Assembly: GCA_016871275.1 (NCBI GenBank)
Contig: VFZG01000030.1
Span: 1-45,917 of the forward strand
DNA: 45,917 bases
Reading direction: 5' to 3'
Source: Acidimicrobiia bacterium
GTDB taxonomy: Bacteria; Acidobacteriota; Vicinamibacteria; Vicinamibacterales; UBA2999
The notes under the pieces were generated by a model, which was given only the letters and a program-made list of their open reading frames with translations, had not been told where the DNA came from and made no database searches. Below, piece after piece: positions 33,999 to 43,419 of this stretch (the first letter of the stretch is position 1; every line of letters begins with the position of its first letter). Made by a program: the position numbers and the translations under genes.

Positions 33999-34433
33999 TC
34001 AGGAAGGCGTGACCTTGGATCGCACCGTCGCCGGCGCTCCGGCCGTCAGATCCCCGGGCTTCACACCGCGGAACGCATTCTCAGCGGCGGCGCCTGCTGC
34101 CGCGGCCTTGGTCACAGCCTCCACGAGCGCCTTGTAGGCGGCGGCATTGCCGGCCGACAACCTCATCTCGATGAGACCGTCAGAGGCGATTGAATTGACC
34201 GAGTTTCCGCCGGTGAGGTTGGTGATCACGTAACTTCCAGCAGGTAAAGCCTTCTGAATCAGGGTCACCGCGCGCGCGGCGGCGTGCAGGGCGCTGACGC
34301 GGCCATACGCGCCCGAACTATGGCCGCCGGGACCCTGGAACTCGATCTTCAGTGCGCCAGACTGCTGCGCGAACGCGGGTGTGGCCGCGGCGATGCCGAG
34401 GATGAATGCGAGCGATAGCACTGAGCGCTTCAT
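33999..34433 (-). CDS. Free-standing M20 peptidase dimerisation-domain protein
   Basis: This 144-residue protein has its own signal peptide (SLAFILGIAAATPAFA, then QQ). It then consists only of an M20-type dimerisation domain: KIEFQGPGGHSSGAYGRVS, ALHAAARAVTLIQKAL, TNLTGGNSVNSIASDGLIEMRL. No metal ligands or catalytic Glu are present, so it cannot be a peptidase by itself. It starts 14 bp after the stop of the M20 peptidase, which has its own dimerisation region. It may be a regulatory partner or a remnant of a second M20 gene. GGAGAC precedes the ATG at a normal distance. Confidence 0.75.
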   Translation of the reverse strand: MKRSVLSLAFILGIAAATPAFAQQSGALKIEFQGPGGHSSGAYGRVSALHAAARAVTLIQKALPAGSYVITNLTGGNSVNSIASDGLIEMRLSAGNAAAYKALVEAVTKAAAAGAAAENAFRGVKPGDLTAGAPATVRSKVTPS

Positions 34434-34447
34434 GAACGTCTCCAACT

Positions 34448-36148
34448 CTAGCGAACGACTTCGCGCGTGCGGATGCCCATGGGGCCAACGGCCGGCTGCA
34501 CGACAGAACCATCCGCGGCATGGAACCCCGACACGATCAGCGCCGCCGTGAGCACCCGATGCATGCGCGCCACTTCGGTGGCCGGTGACCCTCGCGTGCC
34601 CCATTCCCAAAACGCATGTCCGCCGGCGCCGCCCGCCGACGAGGCGAGCGTGAACTGATACGTCGGGATGCCGGTGTTGGCCGGCACGTTGTCGTTCAAG
34701 CTGCCCGATCCCGTGCCGACCACCGGAGAATTGACCACCCCCAGCTGAATGCCGGACTGAAGGCCGGCGTGGACGGCGACGTTGTCGACGCTCGCCGCGA
34801 TGAATGCCGGCCGCAACCCGTACCACAGCAGCTCGAGCTTAATCGCTTCATCGCTGCCGTCCTTGCGCCCATGCCTGGCGTTTTCGGCGGTCACGCCGGC
34901 TTGGAACATCGGCTCGATGGTGCTGCGGATTTCATCCAGCGTCTCCTTGCGCGGTGAACGCATGTCGACTTCGAGGGAGCAGCTCGGCGCGCCCGCATTC
35001 GCCGCCGGCGGCGGCTCGCAGCTGGCGCGGCCGACTGTGTAAGTCGTGCGCGGCGCGCCAGGGCGAAGCTCCGATGGCGTCTTCACGTCAGCGATCATCG
35101 CGATGGCCGCGGCCATGGCCGCCGGCGCGCTCGGGCCGTCCGCGCGTGGCGATGGCGCCTTGAACTTCATCTCGAAGCGATAGCTGCCGAGGAAGTTGAC
35201 GACGCCGCCACCTTCCAGGCCGAAGTTGGCGACGAAGTTCAGCGGGTTCGATCCGGTGCCGGCTTTCTGGTCGAAGCCGTACAGCTGCTTCATGCCGGCC
35301 AGGTTTCCCTTGCCCTCCTCGCCGGCAGTGCCGCAAATCCAGATGTCGTAGACCGGCCGGATGTTGTGTTTCTTCATGGCGGCCGCGAGCACGAACGCGT
35401 TGGACGTGCTCGCCATCATGTCGAGGTATCCGGGCACGTAGATGCGCACGCCGCCGCCAGTTTCGGCGTCCTTCGCATTCGCAAAGACCTTGCTGGCCAG
35501 CGCGTAATTGTCGTTCTCGATGACCCGGCCTCGCGCATCGAACGACAGCTCTACGGGGATCGCGGCCAGCTCCTCGGGCGTGGCCACCACCGGCTCTGCG
35601 TACGGCTGGAGCTTGATGCGGATACTGGGGTCGCCCGACTTCGGCAGCGTTTCGGGATTGACGACGTCGATGTGGCCTTCGACCAGCACCTTGGCGTACT
35701 GGCCCTTGTAGTGCTGCGCGTCAGGGCGACTCGAATACGACCCTTTGATCACCACGCACGCGTTGTAGACCGGCAGGCCATCGACGATGTTCGTGTCGGA
35801 GCCGGGGATGTGCCCATCGGCGCGCGTCATCACTTCGGCCGGTGTGAATCCCCACTCCGCAACGGCCCGGCGATGAATCTCGGCCGCCTTCAGGTGCTCT
35901 TCGCGTGACGGCGACGGAATGCGAACCAGCTCGAGGAACTGATGCCAGCGTGCCTTGGCCGCCGCATCGGTGCGCTGCTCCTCGAGCAGCGCTGCGATTC
36001 GCGGATCGCTGGCAATCTTCTCCGCGGCGGTGACCACGGACGCGGGAATCTTCGCCGGCATCCCGGCCGGAGGCTGCTCCTGGCCGCCGAGACCGCCGAC
36101 GCCGAGCAGAACGACTGTGGCAGCTGTCACCGCGCATGTCCGGTTCAT
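34448..36148 (-). CDS. Exported M20-family metallopeptidase
   Basis: This 566-residue exported enzyme has an N-terminal hydrophobic stretch (VTAATVVLLGVGGLG). A zinc peptidase fold shows the expected ligands in order: VLVEGHIDVV (His and Asp), CGTAGEEGKGN (paired Glu, catalytic base), FGLEGGG, and GGAGGHAFWEWG (last His). A dimerisation insert with PSCSLEVDMRSPRKETLDEI lies between. It probably cleaves small peptides or N-acylated amino acids in the periplasm. It is longer than typical M20 enzymes (about 400-480 residues) because of an N-terminal region and inserts. It is upstream of and probably co-transcribed with the free dimerisation-domain gene. Confidence 0.88.
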   Translation of the reverse strand: MNRTCAVTAATVVLLGVGGLGGQEQPPAGMPAKIPASVVTAAEKIASDPRIAALLEEQRTDAAAKARWHQFLELVRIPSPSREEHLKAAEIHRRAVAEWGFTPAEVMTRADGHIPGSDTNIVDGLPVYNACVVIKGSYSSRPDAQHYKGQYAKVLVEGHIDVVNPETLPKSGDPSIRIKLQPYAEPVVATPEELAAIPVELSFDARGRVIENDNYALASKVFANAKDAETGGGVRIYVPGYLDMMASTSNAFVLAAAMKKHNIRPVYDIWICGTAGEEGKGNLAGMKQLYGFDQKAGTGSNPLNFVANFGLEGGGVVNFLGSYRFEMKFKAPSPRADGPSAPAAMAAAIAMIADVKTPSELRPGAPRTTYTVGRASCEPPPAANAGAPSCSLEVDMRSPRKETLDEIRSTIEPMFQAGVTAENARHGRKDGSDEAIKLELLWYGLRPAFIAASVDNVAVHAGLQSGIQLGVVNSPVVGTGSGSLNDNVPANTGIPTYQFTLASSAGGAGGHAFWEWGTRGSPATEVARMHRVLTAALIVSGFHAADGSVVQPAVGPMGIRTREVVR

Positions 36149-36353
36149 CCAGCAGAGTCTGACATGGGAGCCGCGACCAGGGCAACGCGGCAGAGCCAGC
36201 GAACGCCCTATAGCCGTCAAGCGCGGCACGCGTTACAAGTGACGGGCATATTGGCCCTGCGATTCCGCTCAGGGTAGGCGCGTTGCGGGGAGTCTGCGAA
36301 ATCGCATATTCTTCCCCCCGAGCGACCACGTGTTTCCCGAGAGGAATCGACTG

Positions 36354-36842
36354 ATGAACCTTCGACATCTGCTTGCGTGTGCGGCCCTGTTCACGGCCAT
36401 GTTGTTCTCCGCCACCAGCGCGTTCGCCCAGCGGGGCGGCGACAAGCCCGCTGGTCCGCAGCCCGACCCGCGCACGGTGCGCTTCGGCGTGTGGGATAAC
36501 TCGACCAACCCGAACAACGTCATGACCTACGAGGCGTATGAAACGGGCGGCAGCAAGCTGACGGTCAGCAACCCGAGCAACCCGGCGAGCGACTGGTCGT
36601 ACGTGACCATGTTCGACGGTGTCTATCGTCCCGTGACCGGCCAGAAGGGCGCCGAGACGGCGGTCGAGATCATCAATCCGCACAGCATTCGCATTTACAA
36701 CAAGCGCGACGGCGTGCTGAATCAGATCGTCATCAACACCGTGACGCCGGATCTGAACAAGATTGAGAACGAGTACATCCGGATGGACAAGGACGGCAAG
36801 ATCACGGGCGTGACGCACGTGACCTACATCCGCCGCAAGTAG
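36354..36842 (+). CDS. Small secreted protein of unknown function
   Basis: This 162-residue protein has a clear signal peptide (LLACAALFTAMLFSATSAFA, then QRGG). The mature part is rich in Asn, Asp and Tyr, with beta-strand character (TVRFGVWDNSTNP, YVTMFDGVYRPVTG, VTHVTYIRRK). GAGAGGA lies 9 bases before ATG 36354, chosen over the ATG at 36330 because it starts the signal peptide. No family is recognised. It is divergent from the M20 peptidase gene with 205 bp between them, so a promoter for each is likely there, though I could not pick one out. Confidence 0.7.
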   Translation: MNLRHLLACAALFTAMLFSATSAFAQRGGDKPAGPQPDPRTVRFGVWDNSTNPNNVMTYEAYETGGSKLTVSNPSNPASDWSYVTMFDGVYRPVTGQKGAETAVEIINPHSIRIYNKRDGVLNQIVINTVTPDLNKIENEYIRMDKDGKITGVTHVTYIRRK

Positions 36843-36867
36843 CCGCTCGCGCCCCGCGCGAACCTTG

Positions 36868-38058
36868 CTAGTTCGCGAAGGCGGGAATACCGGTCTGCGC
36901 TCTCCCGAGGATGAGGGCATGCACGTCGTGCGTGCCCTCATAGGTGTTCACCACTTCGAGGTTCACCAGGTGGCGAATCACGCCGAACTCGTCCACGATG
37001 CCGTTGCCGCCCAGCATGTCACGGGCATCGCGCGCGATGGCCAGCGCCTTGCCGCATGAGTTGCGCTTCAGCATCGAAGTGATTTCGGGGGCGGCCGTGC
37101 CCTCGTCCTTCATGCGGCCGAGGCGGAGCACCGCGTGCAACCCGAGCGCGATTTCCGTCTGCATGTCGGCCAGCTTCCTCTGGATCAGCTGATTGGCGGC
37201 CAGCGGCCGGCCGAACTGCTTGCGCTCCATCACGTAATTGCGCGCCCGATGCCAGCAGTCCTCGGCGGCGCCCAGTGCGCCCCAGCAAATGCCGTAGCGG
37301 GCGCTGTTCAGGCAGGTGAACGGCCCCTTGAGGCCGCGAATCTCCGGGAACGCGTTCTCGTCGGGGCAGAATACGTTGTCCATCACAATCTCGCCGGTCA
37401 GGCTGGTGCGCAGGCCGACCTTGCCGTGAATCGGCGGCGCGCTCAGTCCCTTCATGCCTTTCTCGAGAATGAAGCCGCGAATCACGCCCTCGTCATCCTT
37501 GGCCCAGACGATGAAGACATCGGCGATGGGACTGTTGCTGATCCAGGACTTGGTGCCGGTCAGCGCGTAGCCGCCATCGACCTTCTTCGCGCGCGTCTGC
37601 ATGCCGCCCGGATCCGAGCCGTGGCCAGGCTCGGTGAGTCCGAAGCAGCCGATGAATTCGCCGGTGCAAAGCTTGGGGAGGAACTTCTGCTTCTGCGCCT
37701 CGGTGCCAAACTCATTGATCGGCACCGCCACCAGCGAACCCTGCACGCTCAGCATGGAGCGATAGCCGGAGTCGACCCGTTCGATCTCGCGCGCCACCAG
37801 GCCGTAGCTGACGTAGTTCAGGCCCACGCCGCCGTACTGCTGCGGAATGACGACGCCCAGCAGGTCGAGTGCGCCCATTTCGGGGAAGATCGACGGGTCG
37901 GTCTTCTCGTGCCGGAACATGTCGAGCACGCGCGGCATGAGCTTGTCCTGGGCATACGCGCGCGCGGTGTCTCGCACCATTTTCTCTTCATGGGTCAGCT
38001 GTTGCTCGAGCAGGAGCGGATCGCTCCAGGTGAAGCGCGCGTCGGTCGTCTTGGTCAT
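36868..38058 (-). CDS. gcdH: Glutaryl-CoA dehydrogenase (acyl-CoA dehydrogenase family)
   Basis: This 396-residue cytoplasmic flavoenzyme has [84 protein letters not shown] and [17 protein letters not shown], in which Glu of YEGTHD is the catalytic base. These stretches are diagnostic for GcdH, which oxidises and decarboxylates glutaryl-CoA to crotonyl-CoA in lysine, tryptophan and aromatic breakdown. It is of usual length. The start at 38058 matches the normal N terminus. It is a single gene with no lysine-pathway neighbours. It ends 25 bp from the convergent small secreted protein. Confidence 0.93.
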   Translation of the reverse strand: MTKTTDARFTWSDPLLLEQQLTHEEKMVRDTARAYAQDKLMPRVLDMFRHEKTDPSIFPEMGALDLLGVVIPQQYGGVGLNYVSYGLVAREIERVDSGYRSMLSVQGSLVAVPINEFGTEAQKQKFLPKLCTGEFIGCFGLTEPGHGSDPGGMQTRAKKVDGGYALTGTKSWISNSPIADVFIVWAKDDEGVIRGFILEKGMKGLSAPPIHGKVGLRTSLTGEIVMDNVFCPDENAFPEIRGLKGPFTCLNSARYGICWGALGAAEDCWHRARNYVMERKQFGRPLAANQLIQRKLADMQTEIALGLHAVLRLGRMKDEGTAAPEITSMLKRNSCGKALAIARDARDMLGGNGIVDEFGVIRHLVNLEVVNTYEGTHDVHALILGRAQTGIPAFAN

Positions 38059-38473
38059 AAGCTGGTGTGAATCCGTTAAGCGGTTACTGCTCAATCGTTT
38101 AATTCCGATCTTACCTTGACTTCGTGTCCAGCCCGTCCGCATAATGCCTGTGAGGCAAGCAAGTTCGATCGTACCGTGCGTCGTTCCTGCTCAGCGGCGC
38201 CAGGGCTTCAGATGGGCATGAATGCCAATGCCGGTGGTCTGTTGACACGCACCAAGGGTCGGACGATAGCCTGCACCCCAGCCGCTGCCTGAGGGCCCGT
38301 TCGATATCGGAGACGCCGACCACCTGGCGCTGGGACACGACATGCCGTCGGACGATCGCATTCGCTCGAAGGTCGACCGGTGCGACGAGATTCGCGTCGC
38401 CCGGGTCACCATCTACAAACAAGCCGAACAGGCCTCTCTGTCCAGACGCAACCCTGTTAGGTCAACTGGTGCG
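38059..38473. other. 415-bp gap between divergent genes, no supported gene
   Basis: Frames on both strands are short and show no domain. The plus-strand frame of the transglycosylase is open back to 38342, but that part lacks a signal peptide and looks non-coding. The gap must contain promoters for gcdH and the transglycosylase; none stands out. Confidence 0.5.
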
Positions 38474-40600
38474 ATGCACAGACTCCCCGCCACGGTCATT
38501 GGCGCCGCCTTGCTGGCCGGCGTCACGTTGTCAGCCTCTCAACTCGTAGTGCCGGGCCGGGCCAGCACGCCGGTGACGCCCGCGAAGTTGTCGCCCACCG
38601 CCCATCCGCCGGTGCCGCACGAACTGGCGTCGATGTGGCTGGTGCCCCAGCAGGGCACCAAGCACGGTCCCGCCCTGGCCAACTTCGTTCGCGGTGTCCG
38701 GCTGCTCGAAGAGGAGGACCGCGCTGCCGCGGCGTTGCCGCTGGTCAGTGATGGCGTGCTGTCGACGACGCCGGTCGCCGATTATGCGAAGTACTACACG
38801 GGTCAGGCATTGGCGAAGCTCTTGCGCTACGACGAGGCCGGCAAGGTGCTGGCGGCTCTGGTCTCGCGACAGATCGACGGACACCTGCCCGAGGACGCGG
38901 CGTTCGCGCTCGCGGAAGTCCGCGAAATACAGAAGGACTACAAGGCCGCGGTCGCGGTGTACGAGGCGATGGTGCTGAAGAAGCTGGCCCAGCCGCACGT
39001 CGCGTGGCTGCGATTGGGACTGGCCGCGGAGCTGGCCGGGCTGCCCGCACGATCGGTCGAGGCGCTGCAGCGCGCCTACTACGACTATCCGACTACTGCC
39101 GAATCAGAGCGCGCTGCAGAGGCGCTCGACAGACAGGACGTCGACCTCGAAGCGCCGTTTGTCTCAAAGGAGCTGGCCCGGGCCGACCTGTTGTTCCGGG
39201 CGCGCCAGTGGACCCAGGCGAGGACATCGTACCAGCGGGTCCGGCCGCTGGCCGCCGGCGCCGATCGCGCGCGCGTGGACATGCGCATCGCGGCCGCGGC
39301 TGTGAACCTCGGCCGCCACCGCGAAGGGCGCACGGCGCTCGGAGCGCACCTCGATGGTCCCCATGCCGAAGAGGCGACCTTCCATCACATCAACGCCGCC
39401 CGCGGGCTCAAGCTGGCCGGCGAGTTCGAATCCTCGGCGCGCGCCTATGCGCTGAAATTCCCGGCCAGCCCGTTTGCCGAGGAGTTGATGAACACGCTGG
39501 CCTCGGCACACATCACCGATGACAAGGATGCGGAAGCCGACGCGGTGTTCCGCGAGTTGCTGGAGAGGTTCCCGGCCGGCCGCTTCGCCGAGCGCGCTGC
39601 GTGGAAGGTTGGCTGGCGGGCGTACCGTCACGGCCGCTTCAACGACGCGCTGCTGTATTTCGACCAGGGTGCGGCGCAGTTTCCACGATCCGACTATCGA
39701 CCGTCGTGGCTGTACTGGGCGGGTCGCGCCGCGCAGCAGGCCGGTGACAGTGAAACCGGTATCGCGCGCCTCCGACTGGCGGCGACCGACTACCACAACT
39801 CCTATTACGGCCGGCTCGCCGTCAAGCGGCTGCAAGGCGAGCGTGGCGGAGCGGTGACGCCGACACTCCAGAAGCAGCCGTCGCCGGCGGCGGCCCTCCC
39901 GACGGCCGCCCGCATTGCCGCGCTGCTCTCATTGGGGCTGCATCGAGAAGCGCTGAACGAACTGCAGTACGCGCAGCTTGTCTGGGGCGATTCGCCGCAG
40001 ATCCAGGCCACCATCGCGCACGCGCACCGGCAGCTCGGCAACGTGCGCGCCGGCATCAACGCCATGAAGCGCGCCTATCCGCAGTACCTGGCCGCCGGCG
40101 GCGAAACCATGCCGCTGGAGATCCTGCGGGTGATCTTCCCGGTGGATTACTGGCCGCTGCTGCAGAAGTATGCGACGGAACGCAGTCTCGATCCGTTCCT
40201 GGTGGCGGCGCTGGTGGCGCAGGAGTCGAATTTCGATCCGGTGGTGGTGTCGCGCGCCAATGCCTACGGCCTGATGCAGATCCTGCCCAGCACCGGGCGC
40301 CAGTACGCGCGCAAGCTCGGCGTCCGGCCGTTTTCAACGCAGCGCTTGAAGGAAGCCGACCTCAACGTACGGCTCGGCACGCAGATTTTCTCGGACGACA
40401 TCCGCAGGTTCGGCGGCGTGCACTTCGCGCTGGCCGCCTACAACGCCGGGGCCAGCCGGGTCGTGCGCTGGCAGCGCGAGAAGCCCGGCCTGCCGCAGGA
40501 CGAGTTCATCGACGACATCCCGTTCCCCGAAACGCAGAACTACGTCAAGCGCATCCTGGGCACGGCGGAGGACTATCGGTTCCTGTACGGGGCTCAGTAG
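38474..40600 (+). CDS. Soluble lytic murein transglycosylase (Slt-like)
   Basis: This 708-residue exported protein has a signal peptide (ATVIGAALLAGVTLSA). A long alpha-solenoid of TPR-like helices spans about residues 60-540 (DAAFALAEVREIQKDYKAAV, GRFAERAAWKVGWRAYRHGR, YWAGRAAQQAGDSETGIARL), with a C-terminal SLT domain at about 560-700. The catalytic Glu lies in VAQESNFDP, followed by AYGLMQILPSTG and FALAAYNAGASRV, then ETQNYVKRILG. The role is cleavage of peptidoglycan glycan strands to anhydro-muropeptides in the periplasm. The ATG at 38474 starts the signal peptide. Length and order match the Slt70 group. Confidence 0.92.
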   Translation: MHRLPATVIGAALLAGVTLSASQLVVPGRASTPVTPAKLSPTAHPPVPHELASMWLVPQQGTKHGPALANFVRGVRLLEEEDRAAAALPLVSDGVLSTTPVADYAKYYTGQALAKLLRYDEAGKVLAALVSRQIDGHLPEDAAFALAEVREIQKDYKAAVAVYEAMVLKKLAQPHVAWLRLGLAAELAGLPARSVEALQRAYYDYPTTAESERAAEALDRQDVDLEAPFVSKELARADLLFRARQWTQARTSYQRVRPLAAGADRARVDMRIAAAAVNLGRHREGRTALGAHLDGPHAEEATFHHINAARGLKLAGEFESSARAYALKFPASPFAEELMNTLASAHITDDKDAEADAVFRELLERFPAGRFAERAAWKVGWRAYRHGRFNDALLYFDQGAAQFPRSDYRPSWLYWAGRAAQQAGDSETGIARLRLAATDYHNSYYGRLAVKRLQGERGGAVTPTLQKQPSPAAALPTAARIAALLSLGLHREALNELQYAQLVWGDSPQIQATIAHAHRQLGNVRAGINAMKRAYPQYLAAGGETMPLEILRVIFPVDYWPLLQKYATERSLDPFLVAALVAQESNFDPVVVSRANAYGLMQILPSTGRQYARKLGVRPFSTQRLKEADLNVRLGTQIFSDDIRRFGGVHFALAAYNAGASRVVRWQREKPGLPQDEFIDDIPFPETQNYVKRILGTAEDYRFLYGAQ

Positions 40601-40637
40601 AGATAGTGACCAGTTACCGGTCGGCAGTTACCAGTGT

Positions 40638-40665
40638 CAGTTTCCAGTTTCCAGTTTACAGTTGG
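40638..40665 (+). repeat. Tandem heptanucleotide repeat
   Basis: CAGTTTC, CAGTTTC, CAGTTTA and CAGTTGG lie in exact 7-bp tandem; CAGTTACC variants occur just upstream (40611, 40625). The run reaches the start region of the aminotransferase gene. Confidence 0.8.
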
Positions 40666-40670
40666 TCACT

Positions 40671-41855
40671 GTGAGCAGAATTCGCAGCGCGCGGCGGCTG
40701 GCATCGATCGCCGACTCGGTGTTCGGCGAAATGACGCGCCTGGCCAGGCTGCATAACGCCGTCAACCTCTCCCAGGGATTTCCGGATTTCGAAGCGCCAC
40801 AGGCGGTCAAAGACGCGGCCTGCGCCGCCATTCAGGCCGAGCAGAACCAGTACGCGCCGCCGTCCGGCACCAAGGCGTTTCGCGACGCCATCGCCGCCGA
40901 CTATTCGCGGCGCTATGGCGTACGGCTGGTCGCCGATGAACAGGTGACCGTGTGCTGTGGATCGACGGAGGCGATGCTGGCGTCGATCATGTCCTGCATC
41001 GATCCGGGCGACGAAGTGATCATCTTCGAGCCGTTCTACGAGAACTACGGCCCCGACGCGATGCTCGCCGGCGGCGAGCCGAAATACGTGCGGATGCATG
41101 CGCCGGACTGGCACTTTGACGAGGCGGAATTGCGGCGGGCCTTCACCAACCGCACCCGCGCGATCGTGATCAACTCGCCGAACAATCCCACCGGCAAGGT
41201 GTTTTCGCGCGACGAGCTGCAGGTGATCGCGGAGCTGTGCCAGCAGTGGGACGTGCTCGCCATCTCGGATGAAATTTACGAGCGTATTGTCTACGATGGC
41301 CATGCGCACGTGCCGGTCGCATCGTTGCCGGGCATGGCCGATCGCACCATCACCACCGGCGGGTTGTCGAAGACCTTCAGCGTGACGGGCTGGCGGATTG
41401 GCTGGGCCATCTCGCCGCCGGCCCTGACGGGCGGGATTCGCAAGCTGCACGACTTCATCACCGTCGCGGCGCCGACGCCGTTTCACGATGCCGGCGTCGC
41501 CGCGTTGTCACTGCCTGACACCTACTACAGCGGTATGCGGGCCGACTACCAGAGGAAGCGGGACCTGATGATGGACATCCTTGGCCGTCACGGGTTCACG
41601 GCCTATCGACCGGGCGGCGCCTACTACGTGATTGCGGATGTCAGCCGCTTCGGGTTCGACTCGGACTTCGACTTCGCGCGCTACCTGGTGCGGGACGTGG
41701 GCGTGGCGACTGTCCCCGGCAGCAGTTTCTACGCCGGTCCCGCCTCCGCACCGAAGACAATCCGCTTCTGCTTCTCCAAGCGCGATGACACGCTGCACGA
41801 AGCCGACCGCCGGCTGGTCAATTTCACTAAGGCACGCGGAACCGATACAGCCTGA
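40671..41855 (+). CDS. PLP-dependent aminotransferase, class I/II
   Basis: This 394-residue cytoplasmic enzyme has VNLSQGFPDFEAP, QYAPPSGTKAFRDAIA, INSPNNPTGKVF, AISDEIYERIVYD and GGLSKTFSVTGWRIGW, where the Lys binds pyridoxal phosphate. QGFPDF and the general pattern are those of the kynurenine-oxoglutarate / methionine aminotransferase group; the amino donor cannot be fixed from sequence. The start is GTG 40671 or TTG 40662; the latter lies inside the heptad repeat, so GTG is preferred, but neither has a Shine-Dalgarno. Its 3' end overlaps the convergent membrane-protein gene by 29 bp. Confidence 0.88.
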   Translation: MSRIRSARRLASIADSVFGEMTRLARLHNAVNLSQGFPDFEAPQAVKDAACAAIQAEQNQYAPPSGTKAFRDAIAADYSRRYGVRLVADEQVTVCCGSTEAMLASIMSCIDPGDEVIIFEPFYENYGPDAMLAGGEPKYVRMHAPDWHFDEAELRRAFTNRTRAIVINSPNNPTGKVFSRDELQVIAELCQQWDVLAISDEIYERIVYDGHAHVPVASLPGMADRTITTGGLSKTFSVTGWRIGWAISPPALTGGIRKLHDFITVAAPTPFHDAGVAALSLPDTYYSGMRADYQRKRDLMMDILGRHGFTAYRPGGAYYVIADVSRFGFDSDFDFARYLVRDVGVATVPGSSFYAGPASAPKTIRFCFSKRDDTLHEADRRLVNFTKARGTDTA

Positions 41856-43419
41856 TCCCGTCTTCTTCCGTGATGAACTCCAGCGACGGCGCCGTGTCGA
41901 TCGCGTGCAGTGCGGCGTCACCGGACAGGCTGCGGAAGGCGTTGACGTGCACCAGCACGTGCGTGACGCTGGCGTCCTCGAGCTCGGCAAGCGCCCGTTC
42001 GCCGGGAAACGCACCCAACGCGCGGCCACGCTCCATGAATGACTCCGGATGGAAGCCGCTGTAGCCGTTCAGCAGCGGCCGGAAGTAGCGCGTGTTCGCG
42101 AGGACGTACGGTCCGTTCTGGCTGACGCTGGCGCCTGAATAGAACGGGAATTCCGCCACCACGACCAACTGGCCGACGAGGCGATCGTAAATCGCCGGAA
42201 TCGGCCTGACTGGCGTGTAGCCCACCGGCGTCCTGATCGCTTCGACGGTGATCAGCATGCACAGCGCGAACGACACGCCGGTCCAGACCGGCCGTCGCTG
42301 GCGCTCGAGCGCCGCCACGCCGAACCCGGCCAGAATGGCCGCGCCCGCGAGCACGAGCCAGCCCCATCGAGCGACGTTGCGAAGGCCGCTCAACAGCGGC
42401 AGCCAGTCGTGGAGGGCCTGGTAGCCCGGCAGCGCCGTGCCGAGCGAGAACGCGGCGCCGACCACCGCCGTCGCGCACGCCATGCGAACGCGCGCCCTGC
42501 CGCGACCGCGTCCGGCAACCAGGGCGATCATGGCCAGGACGCTGACGGTGAGGCCGGGAAACAGCGCCGTGCGGCCCTCGTAGAACGTATGGCTCCACCA
42601 GGCGTAGTGCAGCCGGCCGCCGGTCACCAGGTAGTCGCGCCACCCGGCGTTGTACTGCGTGACCACATCCACGGACCGGGCGAGCCCGTGTTCCTGGTCG
42701 ACCTGGTAGTACGGCCACAGAAACGGCGCCAGCAGCAAGACGACAATCAGGCCGCTGATGAGCAGCGGCCTGATCGGCCGAAGCTCGTTCCACCGGACGA
42801 TTGCGCACGCGATCAGGGCATAGGTGGTGAACACCAGCAAATAGTTGCTGCACAGTGCCTGCAGCACGAACGCGCCGGCCAGCAAGACGACATCTTGTCG
42901 GCGCCGTTCGGCCAGCACGCGGTCGAACGCGTAGAGCACCAGGGGGAAGAACTCCACGTGCAGCGCCTGCAGATGCACGAACCGCGTCAGCCCGTGCGCG
43001 TTGAAGGCGTAGGCGAGACCGGCCACCAGCGCAGCCCAGTGGCTGCCCGTCCACCGGACCATCACCCACCACATGGAGAAGCCAGACAGCGCGAAGCCGA
43101 GGATGATCAGCAGGTTGTAGACCAGCACCGGCGATGCGCCGGCCCAGAGCAGCGGCGCGCCCAGCAGCGACGGCACGAACATGTGCTCCGAGAAGGCGAG
43201 CGAGTGCTGTTCGGGATGGAAGATTGGCGCCTCGAACAGCCTGAGCGGATTGGTGGGCAGCGCGTGCGCCACCCAGGCGATGGTCCAGGTGTTCAGCTCG
43301 GCGTCGTGATTGTCGAGACGCGCCAGGCCGGACGGGTTGCTGGCGAGCGGCCATGAGTGCAGGACCGCCATGGCGACGAACAAGACTAGCGCGGCCAGCC
43401 AGTGATTTCGTAGAGCCAC
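41827..43419 (-). CDS. GT-C-like polytopic membrane protein, paralogue 1
   Basis: This 530-residue protein has about ten membrane spans and, in the first periplasmic loop, LDNHDAELNTWTIAWVAHAL, then FHPEQHSLAFSEH. The acidic pair in the first loop is what GT-C glycosyltransferases use for metal-dependent transfer from polyprenyl-phosphate sugars. The C-terminal 110 residues form a soluble periplasmic domain (NTRYFRPLLNGYSGFHPESF, HVLVHVNAF). The neighbour upstream has the same plan. Its start overlaps the upstream gene's end by 34 bp, so they are translationally coupled. The glycan acceptor is unknown. Confidence 0.75.
   Translation of the reverse strand: MALRNHWLAALVLFVAMAVLHSWPLASNPSGLARLDNHDAELNTWTIAWVAHALPTNPLRLFEAPIFHPEQHSLAFSEHMFVPSLLGAPLLWAGASPVLVYNLLIILGFALSGFSMWWVMVRWTGSHWAALVAGLAYAFNAHGLTRFVHLQALHVEFFPLVLYAFDRVLAERRRQDVVLLAGAFVLQALCSNYLLVFTTYALIACAIVRWNELRPIRPLLISGLIVVLLLAPFLWPYYQVDQEHGLARSVDVVTQYNAGWRDYLVTGGRLHYAWWSHTFYEGRTALFPGLTVSVLAMIALVAGRGRGRARVRMACATAVVGAAFSLGTALPGYQALHDWLPLLSGLRNVARWGWLVLAGAAILAGFGVAALERQRRPVWTGVSFALCMLITVEAIRTPVGYTPVRPIPAIYDRLVGQLVVVAEFPFYSGASVSQNGPYVLANTRYFRPLLNGYSGFHPESFMERGRALGAFPGERALAELEDASVTHVLVHVNAFRSLSGDAALHAIDTAPSLEFITEEDGIRLYRFRVP

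Noticed and set aside
38342-38473. Upstream extension of the transglycosylase frame
   Set aside because: The extension puts 44 charged residues before a clear signal peptide, so ATG 38474 is the better start.
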